A stretch of 64,000 nt of DNA from Methylocapsa acidiphila B2 (GTDB taxonomy: Bacteria; Pseudomonadota; Alphaproteobacteria; Rhizobiales; Beijerinckiaceae), in assembly GCF_000427445.1 (NCBI RefSeq), contig NZ_KE386496.1, positions 1,488,001 through 1,552,000 of the forward strand. The letters run 5' to 3'. Every line of letters starts with the position of its first letter. Position 1 is the first letter of the stretch. Position numbers and translations under genes: made by a program. Positions 44,577-56,788 of this stretch are shown one piece after another. The notes beneath the pieces are model-generated. The model made no database searches. It saw only the letters and a list, made by a program, of their open reading frames with translations, and had not been told where the DNA came from.

Positions 44577-46083
44577 TCAGGCCACCTTCCTTATGCTGTC
44601 GTAGCGGCTGCAATCGGCCGTGGGTTCGATCTTCAGGCGGAGCGCATCGGGCGTGGTGATGCTGGGCGGCGCCGCTGGCTGTCGCTGGCGCGCCAGCACG
44701 GTCAGAATCACGTCGCCGCTGGCGATGCCGGCCCCCAGCGCTTCGGCGCAGGCCGCCTCGACCGCAGCCAAGCCATGGTCAACCACCGCGCCCAGCACCT
44801 TGACGAACTGACGATCGCCATCGGCGTGGCTCTTCAGCTTGGCGCGAACCTGGGCCAAGGCCAGCGGCAGGTCCCAGTCCTTGAAGGGAGCGCCGTTGCG
44901 CAACGCGCCGGGCTTCTTCACCAGAACCGGCAGATAATGCCAGGGATCGTAGATGATCTGATCGCGCCGGAACTGGCGCGGATGGTCGGCGACGATCTCG
45001 TCGTTGAAGAGGACTACGATGCGCTCGGCATGGGAGCGCACCAGCACCATCCGGCCGGCGGCGCGCGGGTCCACGCTATAGCGGTTGTGATCGGCCATGA
45101 TCAGGCAGGTGGTGCTGGCCCGGACCGCCTGCTCGACGAAGCCGTCGAATGGGGCCGCGCAGCTCCATCAGGCTCGCCCGTTCGTCCTGGAACACTTCCC
45201 AGATGGTCCGATCCTTGAACTCGGGGTGTTTGGTGCGCTTGGCGTAGCCGATGCTCTGATCTTCCAGCCACGCATTCAATTCGGCGAGGCTCTTCACGCG
45301 CGGCTTGGGACGGAACAGCTGGTCACGCAGATTGCCGACCTGATTCTCGACCTGCCCCTTCTCCCAGCCGGACGCCGGCGTGCACGCCACCGGTTCGACC
45401 AAGTGGTGCGAGCACATCTGCTGAAAGCGGCGATTGTACTGGCGCGCCTCGCCGACGAAGATCGCCTCCACCGCCGTCTTCATATTATCGTAAATGCCGC
45501 GCCGGCAGACTCCACCATAGAACAGGAACGCCTTGTCATGGGCGTCAAAGACCAACTCCTGGGTCTCTCGGAAGTAGGCGCGTACGAACGGCATGCGGCT
45601 GTGCGACAGCTTCATATGCGCCGCCTTGATCGTCAGCGGCAGCCCTTGGAGCGTGATCGTCTCGTGGCTCCAGTCGAACTGGTAAGCTTCCCCGGGAGCA
45701 AAGCTCATCGGCACAAACGCCTGGGCCGGAACCCGCGCCCGTTCATCCCGCCAGGCCCTCACGAACCGATGCACGCTGTCGTGCGCGCCGTCATAGCCGC
45801 ACCCACGCAGCTCCTCGAACAGACGCTGGGTCGAACGGCGTTCCCGCCGCGGCAGCTTGGCGTCCTTCTCCAGGATCTTGGTCAGGACCTCGACCCACTC
45901 GCCGAGCTTGGGCGCCGGCTGAACGCCACGCTCGTACTTGAACTCCCTCGCCTGGCCCGGATCACCTTGCGCACCGTCGCGCGCGACACCGACAGCGTCC
46001 GTACGATCTCCTCGATCGGCCGGTGCTGCTCGAAATAGGCCCGCCGGATCTAACCGATAATGTCCACGCCAATCATCCCCCAA
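44577..46083 (-). pseudogene. istA: IS21-family transposase IstA, broken
   Basis: Leftward IstA. The start reads MIGVDIIG then TAG, IRRAYFEQHRPIEEIVRTLS, VSRATVRKVIRA, where a Lys codon has become a stop. After a frameshift it continues EFKYERGVQPAPKLGEWVEV through the DDE core (YQFDWSHETITLQG, SHSRMPFVRAYFRETQELVF, FLFYGGVCRRGIYDNMKTAV, GWEKGQVENQVGNLRDQLF). A second frameshift near 45150 leads to the C-terminal MADHNRYSVDPRAAGRMVLV and LALAQVRAKLKSHADGDRQF. One stop and two frameshifts make it inactive. Multiple TAGTGACCCC-type terminal repeats lie beyond its start at about 46130-46187. Confidence 0.85.
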
Positions 46084-46187
46084 ACACCCTTCCCAGCCGA
46101 CACCAGCGCAAAGGAAGGGAGGCTGACATGCAGCCTTCGAGGGGTCACTATTGGACCCGAAAACCGCCCCTCAGGGGGTCACTATTG

Positions 46188-47836
46188 GGGTCTGACGCAA
46201 ATTTGATGATGGCTGTTTCAATCTGCGCCGATCAGGCGCGCCTGGAGAAGATCGATCTTTGCGCGTCCATACATCTGTCGCTTAACGAGCTTGAGTTTAG
46301 TGACCTGGCCTTCGGTCTGGCCGTTTGACCAGGTTGACGAGATGGCGGCGCGGACAGCTAGCTCGTCGCGCGCGATGCCGTTGGCGAATGAAGCGACAAG
46401 GCTGTCTCGCGCTCGTTCGATCCAGGGTGTGAGAACTGCAGTCCCGTTTTGTCGAAGCATCCTGTGAAAGGCGTCAATAATCTCGCGTGCCTGGACGAGC
46501 GCGGGCACACCGCTTTCGATTGCGGCAATGACGACTGTTTCCGCCTTCGACAACGCATCGCGGCCAGAAGTCATCAGTCGCGCGATCGTTCGCGCTGACG
46601 GCAAGCGCTGCAGACTTTCGATGTTGGCTTTCTCCGACCTGCGCCGGCGTGTCGCCCATTCGCAGACGATGCGCGCCGAGCCGCGATATCCTTCTGATCG
46701 AAGTCGCCGCCACAGATCCGAGGCGTTGTGTTTGCCGGTCGTCCACTGAGCGTCCAGCCACGGCAAGTACGGATCGAGCGAGCTCTGGCGTGGCCTGAAT
46801 ACGTCCGACCGTTCGCCGCGGACGACGCGGCGGATCGTCTGCCGATGATAGCCCGTCTGACGGGCGATCTTCTTGAGCGGCATGCCGCTTGCCGAGAGCG
46901 CCAGAATGGCTGCGTTGGTCTCCTCGCGACGTAGATAACCTTCGTACTGGATCCGCTCGGCGCAGGTCAGGAGCTCGGGATTGATCGTGGTCGCGCCAAT
47001 GACGCTGCGGATCTCGCGCATAGATTTGCGAACGGCTGCGAGGAAGCCCTGACTGGCGTTGGACATCAGATGCCAACGGTCGGCGACCTGAATGGCGTTG
47101 GGCAACGCCTTGGCGACAGCTTCGCCATACCCGCCGCCGCGATCACGCGCCACGATGGCGATCCCGGAGTGGTCGGCAAGCCAGGCTTCGGCCGTCGCCT
47201 GCTCGCGATCCGGCAGGAGGATAACCGGACGGCGCCTCTCAAGATCGCACACGATGGTTCCGTAGCGATGATTCCGCCGCCACGCCCAATCGTCGATGCC
47301 GATGACGCTCAACGGCTCCACGGGAACACGCGCGCGGCGCCGGACTACCCGCAGCAGCGTGTCGTTGCTGACCGGCATGACGAGACGCTTGGCGAAACTG
47401 GCCGCTGGTCGGCCGCCGAGCGCCAGTCCCAGATGATGGACAAGGCAATCGAGCCGTCCAGTGCGCCGCGCTCCTGGAGCCAGCACATCGTCCGGAAACC
47501 GCTCTGCAAATATCTGCCGTCCACAGAGCGCCGTGGCGCACCGGAACCGCCGCGCTATGATTGTCAGCCGCATGCGGCGACCGCAGAGCGGCAGATCCAT
47601 CGCCGACCGCCGATAGCGGCTGTGAACGCGCCGGGACGGCTTATTGCAAGACGGACAGATGCTGCCGACGCTCTCGTGCTTCACGACAACGGTGGTCTGG
47701 CCCGGTTCGCAGAGAATGTCCTGCACGACAAAGCCATTGGGAAGGAAGGAACCGGCGCGAAAAGTTAGCATGTGGTGATTCCCCAGCGGAATCACCGCAA
47801 TCGGCGCCTCAACTGCATCAAATGTGAGTCAGACCC
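46188..47836 (-). mobile_element. ISL3-family insertion sequence, apparently complete
   Basis: 1649 bp. Left end GGGTCTGACGCAAATTTGAT and right end (reverse complement) GGGTCTGACTCACATTTGAT form imperfect terminal inverted repeats. ACTATTG occurs directly outside both ends, a 7-bp (perhaps 8-bp) target duplication. The element landed in the terminal repeats of IS21 DNA (GGGGTCACTATTG), so it came later than the IS21 element. Confidence 0.85.
46218..47771 (-). CDS. ISL3-family transposase
   Basis: About 517 residues, apparently intact. N-terminal zinc-finger region (SICPSCNKPSRRVHSRYRR, CATALCGRQIFAERFPD), the DDE catalytic core with VIGIDDWAWRRNHRYGTIVC, DRGGGYGEAVAKALPNAIQV, ADRWHLMSNASQGFL, an inserted helical segment with an HTH-like GMPLKKIARQTGYHRQTIRR, and the family C-terminus WSNGQTEGQVTKLKLVKRQM then YGRAKIDLLQARL. 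ATG at 47771 follows GGGGA; a GTG at 47795 is possible. Being the only intact transposase in the window, it may still be active. Confidence 0.9.
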   Translation of the reverse strand: MLTFRAGSFLPNGFVVQDILCEPGQTTVVVKHESVGSICPSCNKPSRRVHSRYRRSAMDLPLCGRRMRLTIIARRFRCATALCGRQIFAERFPDDVLAPGARRTGRLDCLVHHLGLALGGRPAASFAKRLVMPVSNDTLLRVVRRRARVPVEPLSVIGIDDWAWRRNHRYGTIVCDLERRRPVILLPDREQATAEAWLADHSGIAIVARDRGGGYGEAVAKALPNAIQVADRWHLMSNASQGFLAAVRKSMREIRSVIGATTINPELLTCAERIQYEGYLRREETNAAILALSASGMPLKKIARQTGYHRQTIRRVVRGERSDVFRPRQSSLDPYLPWLDAQWTTGKHNASDLWRRLRSEGYRGSARIVCEWATRRRRSEKANIESLQRLPSARTIARLMTSGRDALSKAETVVIAAIESGVPALVQAREIIDAFHRMLRQNGTAVLTPWIERARDSLVASFANGIARDELAVRAAISSTWSNGQTEGQVTKLKLVKRQMYGRAKIDLLQARLIGAD

Positions 47837-48127
47837 ACTATTGCGCGCGAATTTGCAGACCGCGAGATGGTCGAAATTCTGGCCTTGGTTCTCTAGCACG
47901 ACGAGCAAGCCGTGCTCACGGCTGTCGAACTAGCGCTGGAGGCTGGCGCGCCAACCAAGACGCATATTCTGAACCTGCTCCATAGGCTGGTCGACGGAAA
48001 GCCCATGGACACGCCTCCTATAAAGGCGCCGCAGGCTTTGACCTTGACCACCGAGCCGCAGGCGAACGTTGAACGCTACGACGCTCTGCGCAAGACCCGG
48101 GAGGCGCGGCGTCACTTAATCTTCTGA
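47837..48127 (+). pseudogene. IS21 IstA C-terminal fragment
   Basis: Reads rightward EFADREMVEILALVL, a TAG in place of Gln, HDEQAVLTAVELALEAGAPT, KTHILNLLHRLVDGKPMD and EPQANVERYDALRKTREARR, which is the C-terminal tail of an IS21-type IstA. The match is distinct from the istA at 44577 and on the opposite strand. It overlaps the last 12 bases of atpG, showing that an element once inserted or recombined right at the 3' end of the N-ATPase operon. Confidence 0.75.
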
Positions 48128-48967
48128 ATGGCTCGCCGTCTCGCCAGCGGCAAGTTCGATGATTTCCTCCGTGATTTCTTCTTGCCGCAGAATCCGCTGC
48201 GTTCCTAGCAATGAGGATAGTTGGCGCTCGATTTGATTGCGCGCCGCGGTCATCGCTTCCATGCGCGCTTCATTCTCCGCCGCGAAAGCGTGGAGCGCGG
48301 CATTGCAAAGCTGCGCGTGCATATATTCCCCGGTAAGCTGGCTCAGCAGCGTCATGGGGGCCAGGTTCAGGAGGGGCGCATCGGCATTCGTCGGGTGTGG
48401 AAAGGCTTGCATGTCGAAGGGAAATAAACGGCGGCGTTCCACATGGCTGCCGCGCCCCGGCAGCCATTGGCTGAAGACGGCGTCAAGTTGGTCGATCTCT
48501 CCTGCCGCGATGCGGGCGTAAAGCGCTTCGCCGATCCTGTCCGCAAGCTTCGGAACGCCTTGCGAATGCGACGGCATAGCATTCTTCCAACACACCGCGA
48601 CATTGCGCTCGGCGGCGACAGCGCCGCCTCTCGTGCCGATCAAAAACACTTCGGACGTGGCGAGATCAGCACCGGCGGCATTGAGCACGCGTTCGCTAAA
48701 GGCGCCGGCAAATCCTTGCTCGGCGCAAAATAGAACGAGCGCCGGCCGACTTGTTTTGGCGACGCCGTCAAGGCGCGCGGCAGGCGCCGAGACGAGGGCT
48801 CGCCCGATGGCGACCGCGACGGTCGCCGCATAGCTATCGACGGCGGCGAGCTGGCCGCGCGCCTGCCGCGCGCGCGCCGCGGCGATGCCGCGCATCGCAT
48901 TGACCACTTCGCCAAGCTGGCGGATGCCATCGATGCGCGCATTGACATCGGTGAGACGTTCGGTCAT
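48116..48967 (-). CDS. atpG: N-ATPase gamma subunit
   Basis: 283 residues, central rotor shaft of the F1 part. N-terminal coiled coil: [20 protein letters not shown] then [20 protein letters not shown]. Rossmann-like middle part ([20 protein letters not shown]) and C-terminal helix ([20 protein letters not shown]). The N-terminal stretch is more diverged than in housekeeping gamma, as usual for N-type ATPases. Last gene of atpDCQRBEFAG. Its ATG overlaps the atpA stop by 4 bases. Its own 3' end is met by the IS21 relic. Confidence 0.87.
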   Translation of the reverse strand: MTERLTDVNARIDGIRQLGEVVNAMRGIAAARARQARGQLAAVDSYAATVAVAIGRALVSAPAARLDGVAKTSRPALVLFCAEQGFAGAFSERVLNAAGADLATSEVFLIGTRGGAVAAERNVAVCWKNAMPSHSQGVPKLADRIGEALYARIAAGEIDQLDAVFSQWLPGRGSHVERRRLFPFDMQAFPHPTNADAPLLNLAPMTLLSQLTGEYMHAQLCNAALHAFAAENEARMEAMTAARNQIERQLSSLLGTQRILRQEEITEEIIELAAGETASHSED

Positions 48968-50526
48968 GGCCGGCCAATCGTTTCGGGACGTGTCCGGGGC
49001 GGCAGGCCTGGCGTGAGGGTCTCGACATGATGCTTGAGCGTCTCGCGCAGCATCTGCTTCCGCGCGTCGTCGAGCGCGCCGGTTTCCTGGATCAGGCGAA
49101 CCGCATCCGCCGCGCCCCGGTCGAGCGCATCATGCAGGCCCGCCCGGAATCCGACGATCGCGGCTAACGGAAGATTGTCGAGCAGACCTGATTGGACCGC
49201 AAGAACAAGCGCGACTTCATCGGCGAGGCGCAGAGGGGCGTGCTGCGGTTGATTGAGGATCGCGCGGATCCGCGCGCCCCGTGTCAGCTCCTGGCGGACC
49301 CGCATGTCCGGCAAACCGCCGAACCTTGTGAACATCTCCAGTTCGAGGAATTGCGCATAATCGAGGCGCAAGGTCTCCGCCGCCTCCCGAAGCGCATGAG
49401 CCTGAGTCTTGCCGCCGACCCGGCTCACGCTGGTTCCAACGTCCACGCAAGGCTTCTGCCCCTCATGAAAAAGCTTGGCGTCGAGCACGATCTGGCCATC
49501 GGTGATGGAGATCAGGTTGGTCGGGATATAGGCGCTGAGATTGCCGGCGTCGGTCTCGGCGATCGGCAGCGCGGTCAGGGAGCCGCCGCCCTTTTCTTTG
49601 GAAAGTTTCGCGGCTCGTTCCAAAAGCCTTGCATGCACATAGAACACGTCGCCGGGATAGGCCTCGCGACCGGGCGACTGTCGCGTGAGAAGGGCGATCT
49701 CGCGATGGGTGGCCGCGTGTTTGGTCATGTCGTCGACGACGACGAGAGAATGCTGGCCGCCGTCACGGAAATATTCGGCCATGGTGAATCCGGCAAATGG
49801 CGCGATCCATTGCAGGCCGGGCGAGCTCGCGGCCGCCGCCACGACGACGATGCAGCGCTCCGATGCGGCGCCAGCCTGAATCGCTTCGATCGCGCGCCGG
49901 ACGCTCGAACTCTTCTGGCCGACCGCGACATAGACGCAGATGATGTCGCTCGCCTTCTGATTGATGATCGTATCCACGGCGATCGTCGTCTTGCCGATAG
50001 CGCGGTCGCCGATAATGAGTTCGCGCTGGCCGCGGCCGAGCGCGAAGAGCGTATCGATCGCGAGAAGCCCGGTTTGAACAGGCTGGGTGACGAGGTCTCG
50101 GTCGATGATGGCCGGCGCCGGGCGCTCGATCGGTTCCCATGTATCCGCGTCGATCGGCCCCTTGTCGTCGAGCGGGCGGCCGAGCGGATCGACGACGCGG
50201 CCAAGCAGCGCCCGCCCCACAGGAACGCGCACCACGTCGCCGGTGCCGCGCACAGAGCCGCCGGCCTCGATTGCGTCCACATCGTCAAGCAGCACGCAGC
50301 CGATCCGGTCACGTTCAAGCGCCTGAGCGAAGCCGAACTGACCCTTATCAAAAATCAGGAGTTCATCGAGCCGCGCATCGGGGAGCCCGGAAACCAGCGC
50401 TATCCCGTCGCCTACTTCCTCGACCCTGCCGATCTGTTCGACCTGTGGACCGAGCGCGGCGGCGCCGAGCTTTGCCTTTGCATGCTCAAGCCACGCGTCC
50501 GCCGTCGCGCCAGGACCGCTTGTCAT
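48964..50526 (-). CDS. atpA: N-ATPase alpha subunit
   Basis: 520 residues. Beta-barrel N-domain with [20 protein letters not shown], nucleotide domain with P-loop [19 protein letters not shown], the catalytic-arginine region SNLI-type motif seen as [16 protein letters not shown], and [13 protein letters not shown]. Non-catalytic subunit of the F1 hexamer. Shorter N-terminus than housekeeping AtpA, which normally binds the delta subunit there; this fits the absence of atpH. Overlaps atpF by 41 bases and atpG by 4. Confidence 0.92.
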   Translation of the reverse strand: MTSGPGATADAWLEHAKAKLGAAALGPQVEQIGRVEEVGDGIALVSGLPDARLDELLIFDKGQFGFAQALERDRIGCVLLDDVDAIEAGGSVRGTGDVVRVPVGRALLGRVVDPLGRPLDDKGPIDADTWEPIERPAPAIIDRDLVTQPVQTGLLAIDTLFALGRGQRELIIGDRAIGKTTIAVDTIINQKASDIICVYVAVGQKSSSVRRAIEAIQAGAASERCIVVVAAAASSPGLQWIAPFAGFTMAEYFRDGGQHSLVVVDDMTKHAATHREIALLTRQSPGREAYPGDVFYVHARLLERAAKLSKEKGGGSLTALPIAETDAGNLSAYIPTNLISITDGQIVLDAKLFHEGQKPCVDVGTSVSRVGGKTQAHALREAAETLRLDYAQFLELEMFTRFGGLPDMRVRQELTRGARIRAILNQPQHAPLRLADEVALVLAVQSGLLDNLPLAAIVGFRAGLHDALDRGAADAVRLIQETGALDDARKQMLRETLKHHVETLTPGLPPRTRPETIGRP

Positions 50527-51253
50527 GCGTCAGCTCCGCCAGGATTTTACTGAGATCCGCGCGCCAGCTATTGCTGACGACAAGGTGAGGGCCGTGCAGC
50601 TCCAACCCGGCGATGAGCGTCGGATCGACCTTGAAGGTAATCTCGGGACGAGCGCCAAACGCCTTGCCGATCAGCTCCCGATAGCGCGCCTGATTGGCCG
50701 GCTCGATCGGCGTCGCGCAGATCGCCTCGAGTTCGACGCCATTCGCCGCCACGGTCAGCCGCACTGGATCAGGCAAGGCCTGAATCTCCTCGAGAAGCCA
50801 CTCCAGGAAAGCGGCCTGAACGGCCGACCCGTCCAGGCGGGCGGCGAGGCGCTTCGCGATTTCGACAGCCAGACGGCTCGCCCGCTCGGCCCAGGCCTTT
50901 TCGGCCGCGTCTTTCTGTTTCTCGATGGCGACCTTCGCGGCGGCTTCAAGGGAGGCGGCCTCCCTCGCGGCCTCGTCAAGGCGCTCGGTCCGCGTCTCCT
51001 CCGCGGCCTGACGCGCAGCGGCCAGGATCGCCTCGCGCTCCCGCGCGAAGCCGGCGCGCGTTTGCTCGATCCCGGCGAGCGCCGCCGCGGCTTGACCGCG
51101 CTTGGCCTCGGCCTCGGTCAAAATCTGCTGCGTCTCGGCGCGACGCTGCTCGATCATGGCGGCGACCGGACGCCAGAAGAAATGCCCGAGCAGCCAAATC
51201 AGGATGACGACGTTGACGGTCTGGATGCCGAGCGTCCACCAATCGATCATCAT
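50486..51253 (-). CDS. atpF: N-ATPase b subunit with delta-like C-terminal domain
   Basis: 255 residues, much longer than a usual b subunit (about 160). One N-terminal helix ([25 protein letters not shown]), a long charged coiled coil (about 35-135: [20 protein letters not shown]...), then a C-terminal domain. It ends [20 protein letters not shown] then [20 protein letters not shown], which resembles the end of the F1 delta subunit (V-DP-LIGG-..-G...DGS-...L-L). No separate atpH occurs in the operon, so this protein probably does both jobs of the peripheral stalk, as noted for N-ATPases. Confidence 0.87.
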   Translation of the reverse strand: MMIDWWTLGIQTVNVVILIWLLGHFFWRPVAAMIEQRRAETQQILTEAEAKRGQAAAALAGIEQTRAGFAREREAILAAARQAAEETRTERLDEAAREAASLEAAAKVAIEKQKDAAEKAWAERASRLAVEIAKRLAARLDGSAVQAAFLEWLLEEIQALPDPVRLTVAANGVELEAICATPIEPANQARYRELIGKAFGARPEITFKVDPTLIAGLELHGPHLVVSNSWRADLSKILAELTHDKRSWRDGGRVA

Positions 51254-51257
51254 GGCG

Positions 51258-51503
51258 TCATTTCAACAGCGGGTTGGCGAACAACAGGAGCAGCGCGATC
51301 ACAAGGCAATAGATCGCCATGGTTTCTATCATGGCGAGACCGACGAACAATGTGCGCGAGATCGTGTTGGCCGCCTCCGGTTGGCGCGCGATGGCGTCCA
51401 TGGCGGCGGCCACCGCGCGCCCTTCGGCGAGCGCCGGGCCGATCGCCCCGAAGGAGACCGCCACTGCGGCCGAGAAGATGCTGACGATGGCGAGCCAGTT
51501 CAT
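51258..51503 (-). CDS. atpE: N-ATPase c subunit
   Basis: 81 residues, hairpin of two membrane helices forming the rotor ring. Helix 1: IVSIFSAAVAVSFGAIGPAL then AEGRAVAAAMDAIARQPEAA; helix 2: TLFVGLAMIETMAIYCLVIA. The ion-binding glutamate is in AMIETMAIY, with Thr and Tyr in the positions used in sodium-binding c subunits. Helix 1 carries Glu (ALAEGRA) where the sodium-type Ilyobacter subunit has Gln32. So each site has two carboxylates. The ARQPE loop for gamma/epsilon contact is intact. Which ion it uses cannot be decided from sequence. Confidence 0.9.
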   Translation of the reverse strand: MNWLAIVSIFSAAVAVSFGAIGPALAEGRAVAAAMDAIARQPEAANTISRTLFVGLAMIETMAIYCLVIALLLLFANPLLK

Positions 51504-52198
51504 AAAGGAGTCCCTCGGCTGGATGGGTCTGGTCCGGATTGGGTTTCCCTGATCGCCCCGGCAATAAAGACCATCGCCAGGACAGCGAAAATATAGGCCT
51601 GCACCGCACCGGTCAGGAGATCGAGCGCCATCAGCGGGATCGGCACGAGAAGACCCGCGAGCGACAAGACAATGCCGATCACGAAGACGCCGCTCATCAC
51701 ATTCCCGAACAAGCGCACAAACAATGAGAACGTGCGCGTGAGGCTCTCGACGAAGTTGAGCGGGATCATGATCAGATTTGGCGAAGCGAAAGTCGCGAGA
51801 TAGCCGGCGATTCCGCCGGCCCGTATACCGAACCAGATCACGGCGAGGAAGACGAGGAACGCGAGCGCGGCGTCGGTCTCGAGACGCGCCGTCGGCGGTT
51901 CAACGCCCGGTATGAGCGCCGACCAGTTGGCGACAAAGATAAAGACGAACAATGTCCCGATGAAGGCGCGATATGGCGCGGGCTCCATCTGCATCGTCGC
52001 GCGGATCTGACTGTCCAGCGTGTCGACGATCAGCTCGAAACCCGCTTGCGCCCTTGACGGGACGAGCGACAGCCGACGGGTGATGAGGATGCCGCCGATG
52101 ACCAGCGCCGCCATGATCGCCCATGTCGTCACGACGCCGGCGGAGATCGGAACGGGACCCAGATGAAAGAGCGCGACGCCGCCGAGTGGCGACTTCAT
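51500..52198 (-). CDS. atpB: N-ATPase a subunit
   Basis: 232 residues, five to six membrane helices, ion half-channel stator. Starts KSPLGGVALFHLGPVPISAG; conserved QAGFELIVDTLDSQIRATM, FVFIFVANWSALIPGVEPPT, and the essential Arg in VESLTRTFSLFVRLFGNVMS (SLT-R-SL-RLFGN) near the C-terminus, followed by LLTGAVQAYIFAVLAMVFIA. ATG at 52198 overlaps the atpR stop; the longer open frame to 52468 is a shadow. Confidence 0.92.
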   Translation of the reverse strand: MKSPLGGVALFHLGPVPISAGVVTTWAIMAALVIGGILITRRLSLVPSRAQAGFELIVDTLDSQIRATMQMEPAPYRAFIGTLFVFIFVANWSALIPGVEPPTARLETDAALAFLVFLAVIWFGIRAGGIAGYLATFASPNLIMIPLNFVESLTRTFSLFVRLFGNVMSGVFVIGIVLSLAGLLVPIPLMALDLLTGAVQAYIFAVLAMVFIAGAIRETQSGPDPSSRGTPL

Positions 52199-52500
52199 GA
52201 CGCCGCATCCATCGCGCCGCGCATGACGAGCCAACGGCCGAGGAGCACGCCGAGCGCGGTCATGAGCAGCGGCGGGGCGCCTTCCAGACTCGCAGCTATA
52301 AGCAGCGCGCCCAGAAGCGCCATGCGGCCAATCATCAGGCCGATCGCCGTCATCGCGCGACCGCCCGAAGCAAACAACCGGGCGTTCCACATCAAAGCGT
52401 GAAAATAAACGAAGCCCAGTCCAGCCCCGGCGCCGAGATGCGCCAAGAGGCCGAGGGCCCACGCCCACGCAGGAAGGCTATTGAAAGCAAGAAAGCTCAT
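52195..52500 (-). CDS. atpR: N-ATPase subunit AtpR
   Basis: About 101 residues, three hydrophobic helices (SLPAWAWALGLLAHLGAGAG, FVYFHALMWNARLFASGGRA, MTAIGLMIGRMALLGALLIA). AtpR is a membrane protein found only in N-type ATPase operons, between atpQ and atpB, as here. It is thought to help assemble the c-ring, perhaps with AtpQ. ATG at 52500 overlaps the atpQ stop (ATGA). The open frame up to 52605 is not supported. Confidence 0.82.
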   Translation of the reverse strand: MSFLAFNSLPAWAWALGLLAHLGAGAGLGFVYFHALMWNARLFASGGRAMTAIGLMIGRMALLGALLIAASLEGAPPLLMTALGVLLGRWLVMRGAMDAAS

Positions 52501-52786
52501 GCGCCCTGTATCCATTTCCAGGCGGACCAGCATCCGAGCGCAACCCCGAGCATCAAGAGCGGCGCCGTATAGAAGAGTCCGGAGTTGAACATTTGGTCGA
52601 GCCAACGACCGACGAAGACGCCGATCAATATTGGCGCGACGATGATCCAGCCGAGCACGCCGATCTGGGCCAGACGCCGGGCGACCGAATCATCGCCTTC
52701 ACGCAGCCAACGTTTGTGGCGTTCATTGCGCAGTTGAACGCTTTTCACCAGGGGGTCCTTCTCATTTGGCTCTGGCTCCGGCATGG

Positions 52787-52790
<4 letters not shown>
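52497..52790 (-). CDS. atpQ: N-ATPase subunit AtpQ (AtpI-like)
   Basis: 97 residues. Charged N-terminus (EPEPNEKDPLVKSVQLRNER), then two helices (IGVLGWIIVAPILIGVFVGR and APLLMLGVALGCWSAWKWI) with the WLDQMFNSG loop typical of AtpQ/AtpI-type membrane proteins linked to c-ring assembly and divalent cation transport. Position after atpC and before atpR is diagnostic of N-ATPase operons. Overlaps atpC by 4 bases. Confidence 0.85.
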
Positions 52791-54966
<2,176 letters not shown>

Positions 54967-56050
54967 CTACCCCGCGGCGATCAGTCGGGCTTGAAGCAGA
55001 TCGATCTTGGCGCGCCCGTACGTCTGGCATTTGATGAGTTTCAGACGAGTGATCTTTCCCTCCGTCTGTCCATTGGACCAGGGCGAGATGATCGCATCTC
55101 GGATAGCGGCGCGATCTTTCTCAACACCATTGGCGAAAGATCCAACAAGGGTTCCCTTTCCAGCTTCGAGCCACGCATCCAGCTTGGCAGCCGCCTTTGA
55201 TCGGATCATGGACTGGAACTCCATGATGTTCTCGTGAGCGACAACCAGATCCTGGACATTTCCTTCAATGGCCGCTGCCAGAATGGCTTCAGACTTTGTC
55301 AGGTCGTCACGGGCTGACGTCATTAGACGGGCGATGATCCGAGCTGACGGCGTTCGCGCCAGCGCGTTTTGACCCGCCTTTTCTGCAAGCCGTCGGCGCT
55401 GCGCCCATTGCGACACCACGCCGCTCCGCCCGGGAAAGCCCGCCGCACGCATGTCGCGCCAAAGCGCCAGCGCATTGCGCTCCCCTTGCTCCCAGCGATC
55501 TTTCAGCCAGGGCGACCAGCTATCCAGCGAACTGGGCCTTGTCCGGAAGACATCCGTCCGCTGGCCGCGCAGGACGTCCCGAACAAGCTTGCGGCTGTGT
55601 CCCGTCTCCCTCACGATTTGCCTGATGGCGGCGCCTTGCTTCGACATTTTCAGAATGGCCTCATTGTCTCCTGCCGACGCAGATATCCCTCGTACTGGAG
55701 GCGCTCAGCACAGGTGAGAAGCTTGGGGTCGATGACGCTGCTGCCAATGACCCTCCTGATCTGCCGCATAGATTTGCCGACCGCATCGAGAAAGGCTCGG
55801 CTCGAGTTCTCCAAGAGATGCCAACGATCCGCGACTTGCTCAGCATGCGGCAAGGCTTTGGCGATGGCCTCGCCGTAGCCGCCGCCCCGGTCTCGGGCGA
55901 CCGTAACTATTGAAGGCCGCTCAGCCAGCCACGCCCGAGAGGTGTCCAGCGCGCGATCTGGCAATAACGTCACGGGGCGACGGCGCTCAAGATCGCAGAC
56001 GATCGTTCCATAGGTCTGACCTCGACGAAACGCGAAGTCGTCAATGCCGA
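54967..56050 (-). pseudogene. ISL3-family transposase, truncated and frameshifted
   Basis: Second ISL3 transposase, different from the intact copy. From about 56048 leftward: GIDDFAFRRGQTYGTIVCDL, DRGGGYGEAIAKALPHAEQV, ADRWHLLENSSRAFL, EGYLRRQETM, then one base is missing near 55660 and the frame resumes at MSKQGAAIRQIVRETGHSRK, with WSNGQTEGKITRLKLIKCQT and YGRAKIDLLQARLIAAG at the end. The N-terminal zinc-finger region is cut off and replaced by the toprim fragment. Confidence 0.85.
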
Positions 56051-56065
56051 GGCCCGGCCCAAGGA

Positions 56066-56469
56066 TCGTCCAACGCAAGCACCAGCCGGTTCGCCGGAAT
56101 CGGCGCGGCGGCTTTTCGCCATGGCACAGGCGATCGCCGGCACAATCGTGGAAACCTATTTGCGCAAACGGGGCATCATGGCTTTACACGGAACCAAAAG
56201 CCTCCGCTTTCATCCCCGCTGCTACTATCGCCCGGACGCCTATTCATCGACCGAGACTTGGCCGGCAATGATCGCGGCGGTCACCGACCTTGATGGCAAT
56301 ACCACAGGGGCGCATCGCACCTGGCTCGACCCGTCGGGGCGGGATAAAGCTCCAATCGACACGCCGCGGCGCGCGATGGGCAATCTCCTGGGCAACGCGG
56401 GTGCAGATCGCTCCCGAAGACGTCGCCAGCTTCATGGAGCTGCCAGCAAAGGCCGGAACGGAGAGATGA
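56066..56469 (+). pseudogene. Toprim/DUF7146 primase-like protein fragment
   Basis: Rightward fragment RRLFAMAQAIAGTIVETYLR, KRGIMALHGTKSLRFHPRCY, YRPDAYSSTETWPAMIAAVT, DLDGNTTGAHRTWLDPSGRD and KAPIDTPRRAMGNLLGNA, then a one-base shift to VQIAPEDVASFMELPAKAGT and a stop. The pattern is the N-terminal half of DUF7146/toprim proteins carried by integrative and conjugative elements of Hyphomicrobiales. The toprim catalytic part is missing. Confidence 0.7.
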
Positions 56470-56788
56470 GGCAAGCTGCGGCGCAGATCTCATGTCGCTT
56501 CGGATCGTGACGCAGCCTCCCTGTTTTGTCGGAGAGGACCGCGCCCACGGCCATCCCAGATGGCGATCGGGCGGCAAACGGCCCGGCCTGGCAATGGCTG
56601 CACCCGATTCTTTTCCGCCGCGCGGCGAGCCGCGCTTTGCATCGCAAAGCAAAACAATCGGGCTTCGCCATCCTACGCTGACGCTTCGGCCCTCCGCTTC
56701 GCTGCGGGTGCAGGTCTGGTCCGCCCACCGCCTTTCGTCGCCATGAAGGCCGCGATGGGCGAGGCCGATCCGACGAAGGAACGCACCC
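56470..56788. other. Gap between two island remnants
   Basis: About 320 bases. No gene seen; probable deletion scar between the toprim and DUF2493 genes, which are usually close neighbours on such elements. Confidence 0.4.

Noticed and set aside
44028-45218. 396-codon open frame on the plus strand
   Set aside because: Antisense to istB/istA; no ribosome binding site or domain.
49192-50553. 453-codon open frame on the plus strand
   Set aside because: Antisense to atpA, composition is Arg/Asp-rich as expected for a complementary frame in GC-rich DNA.
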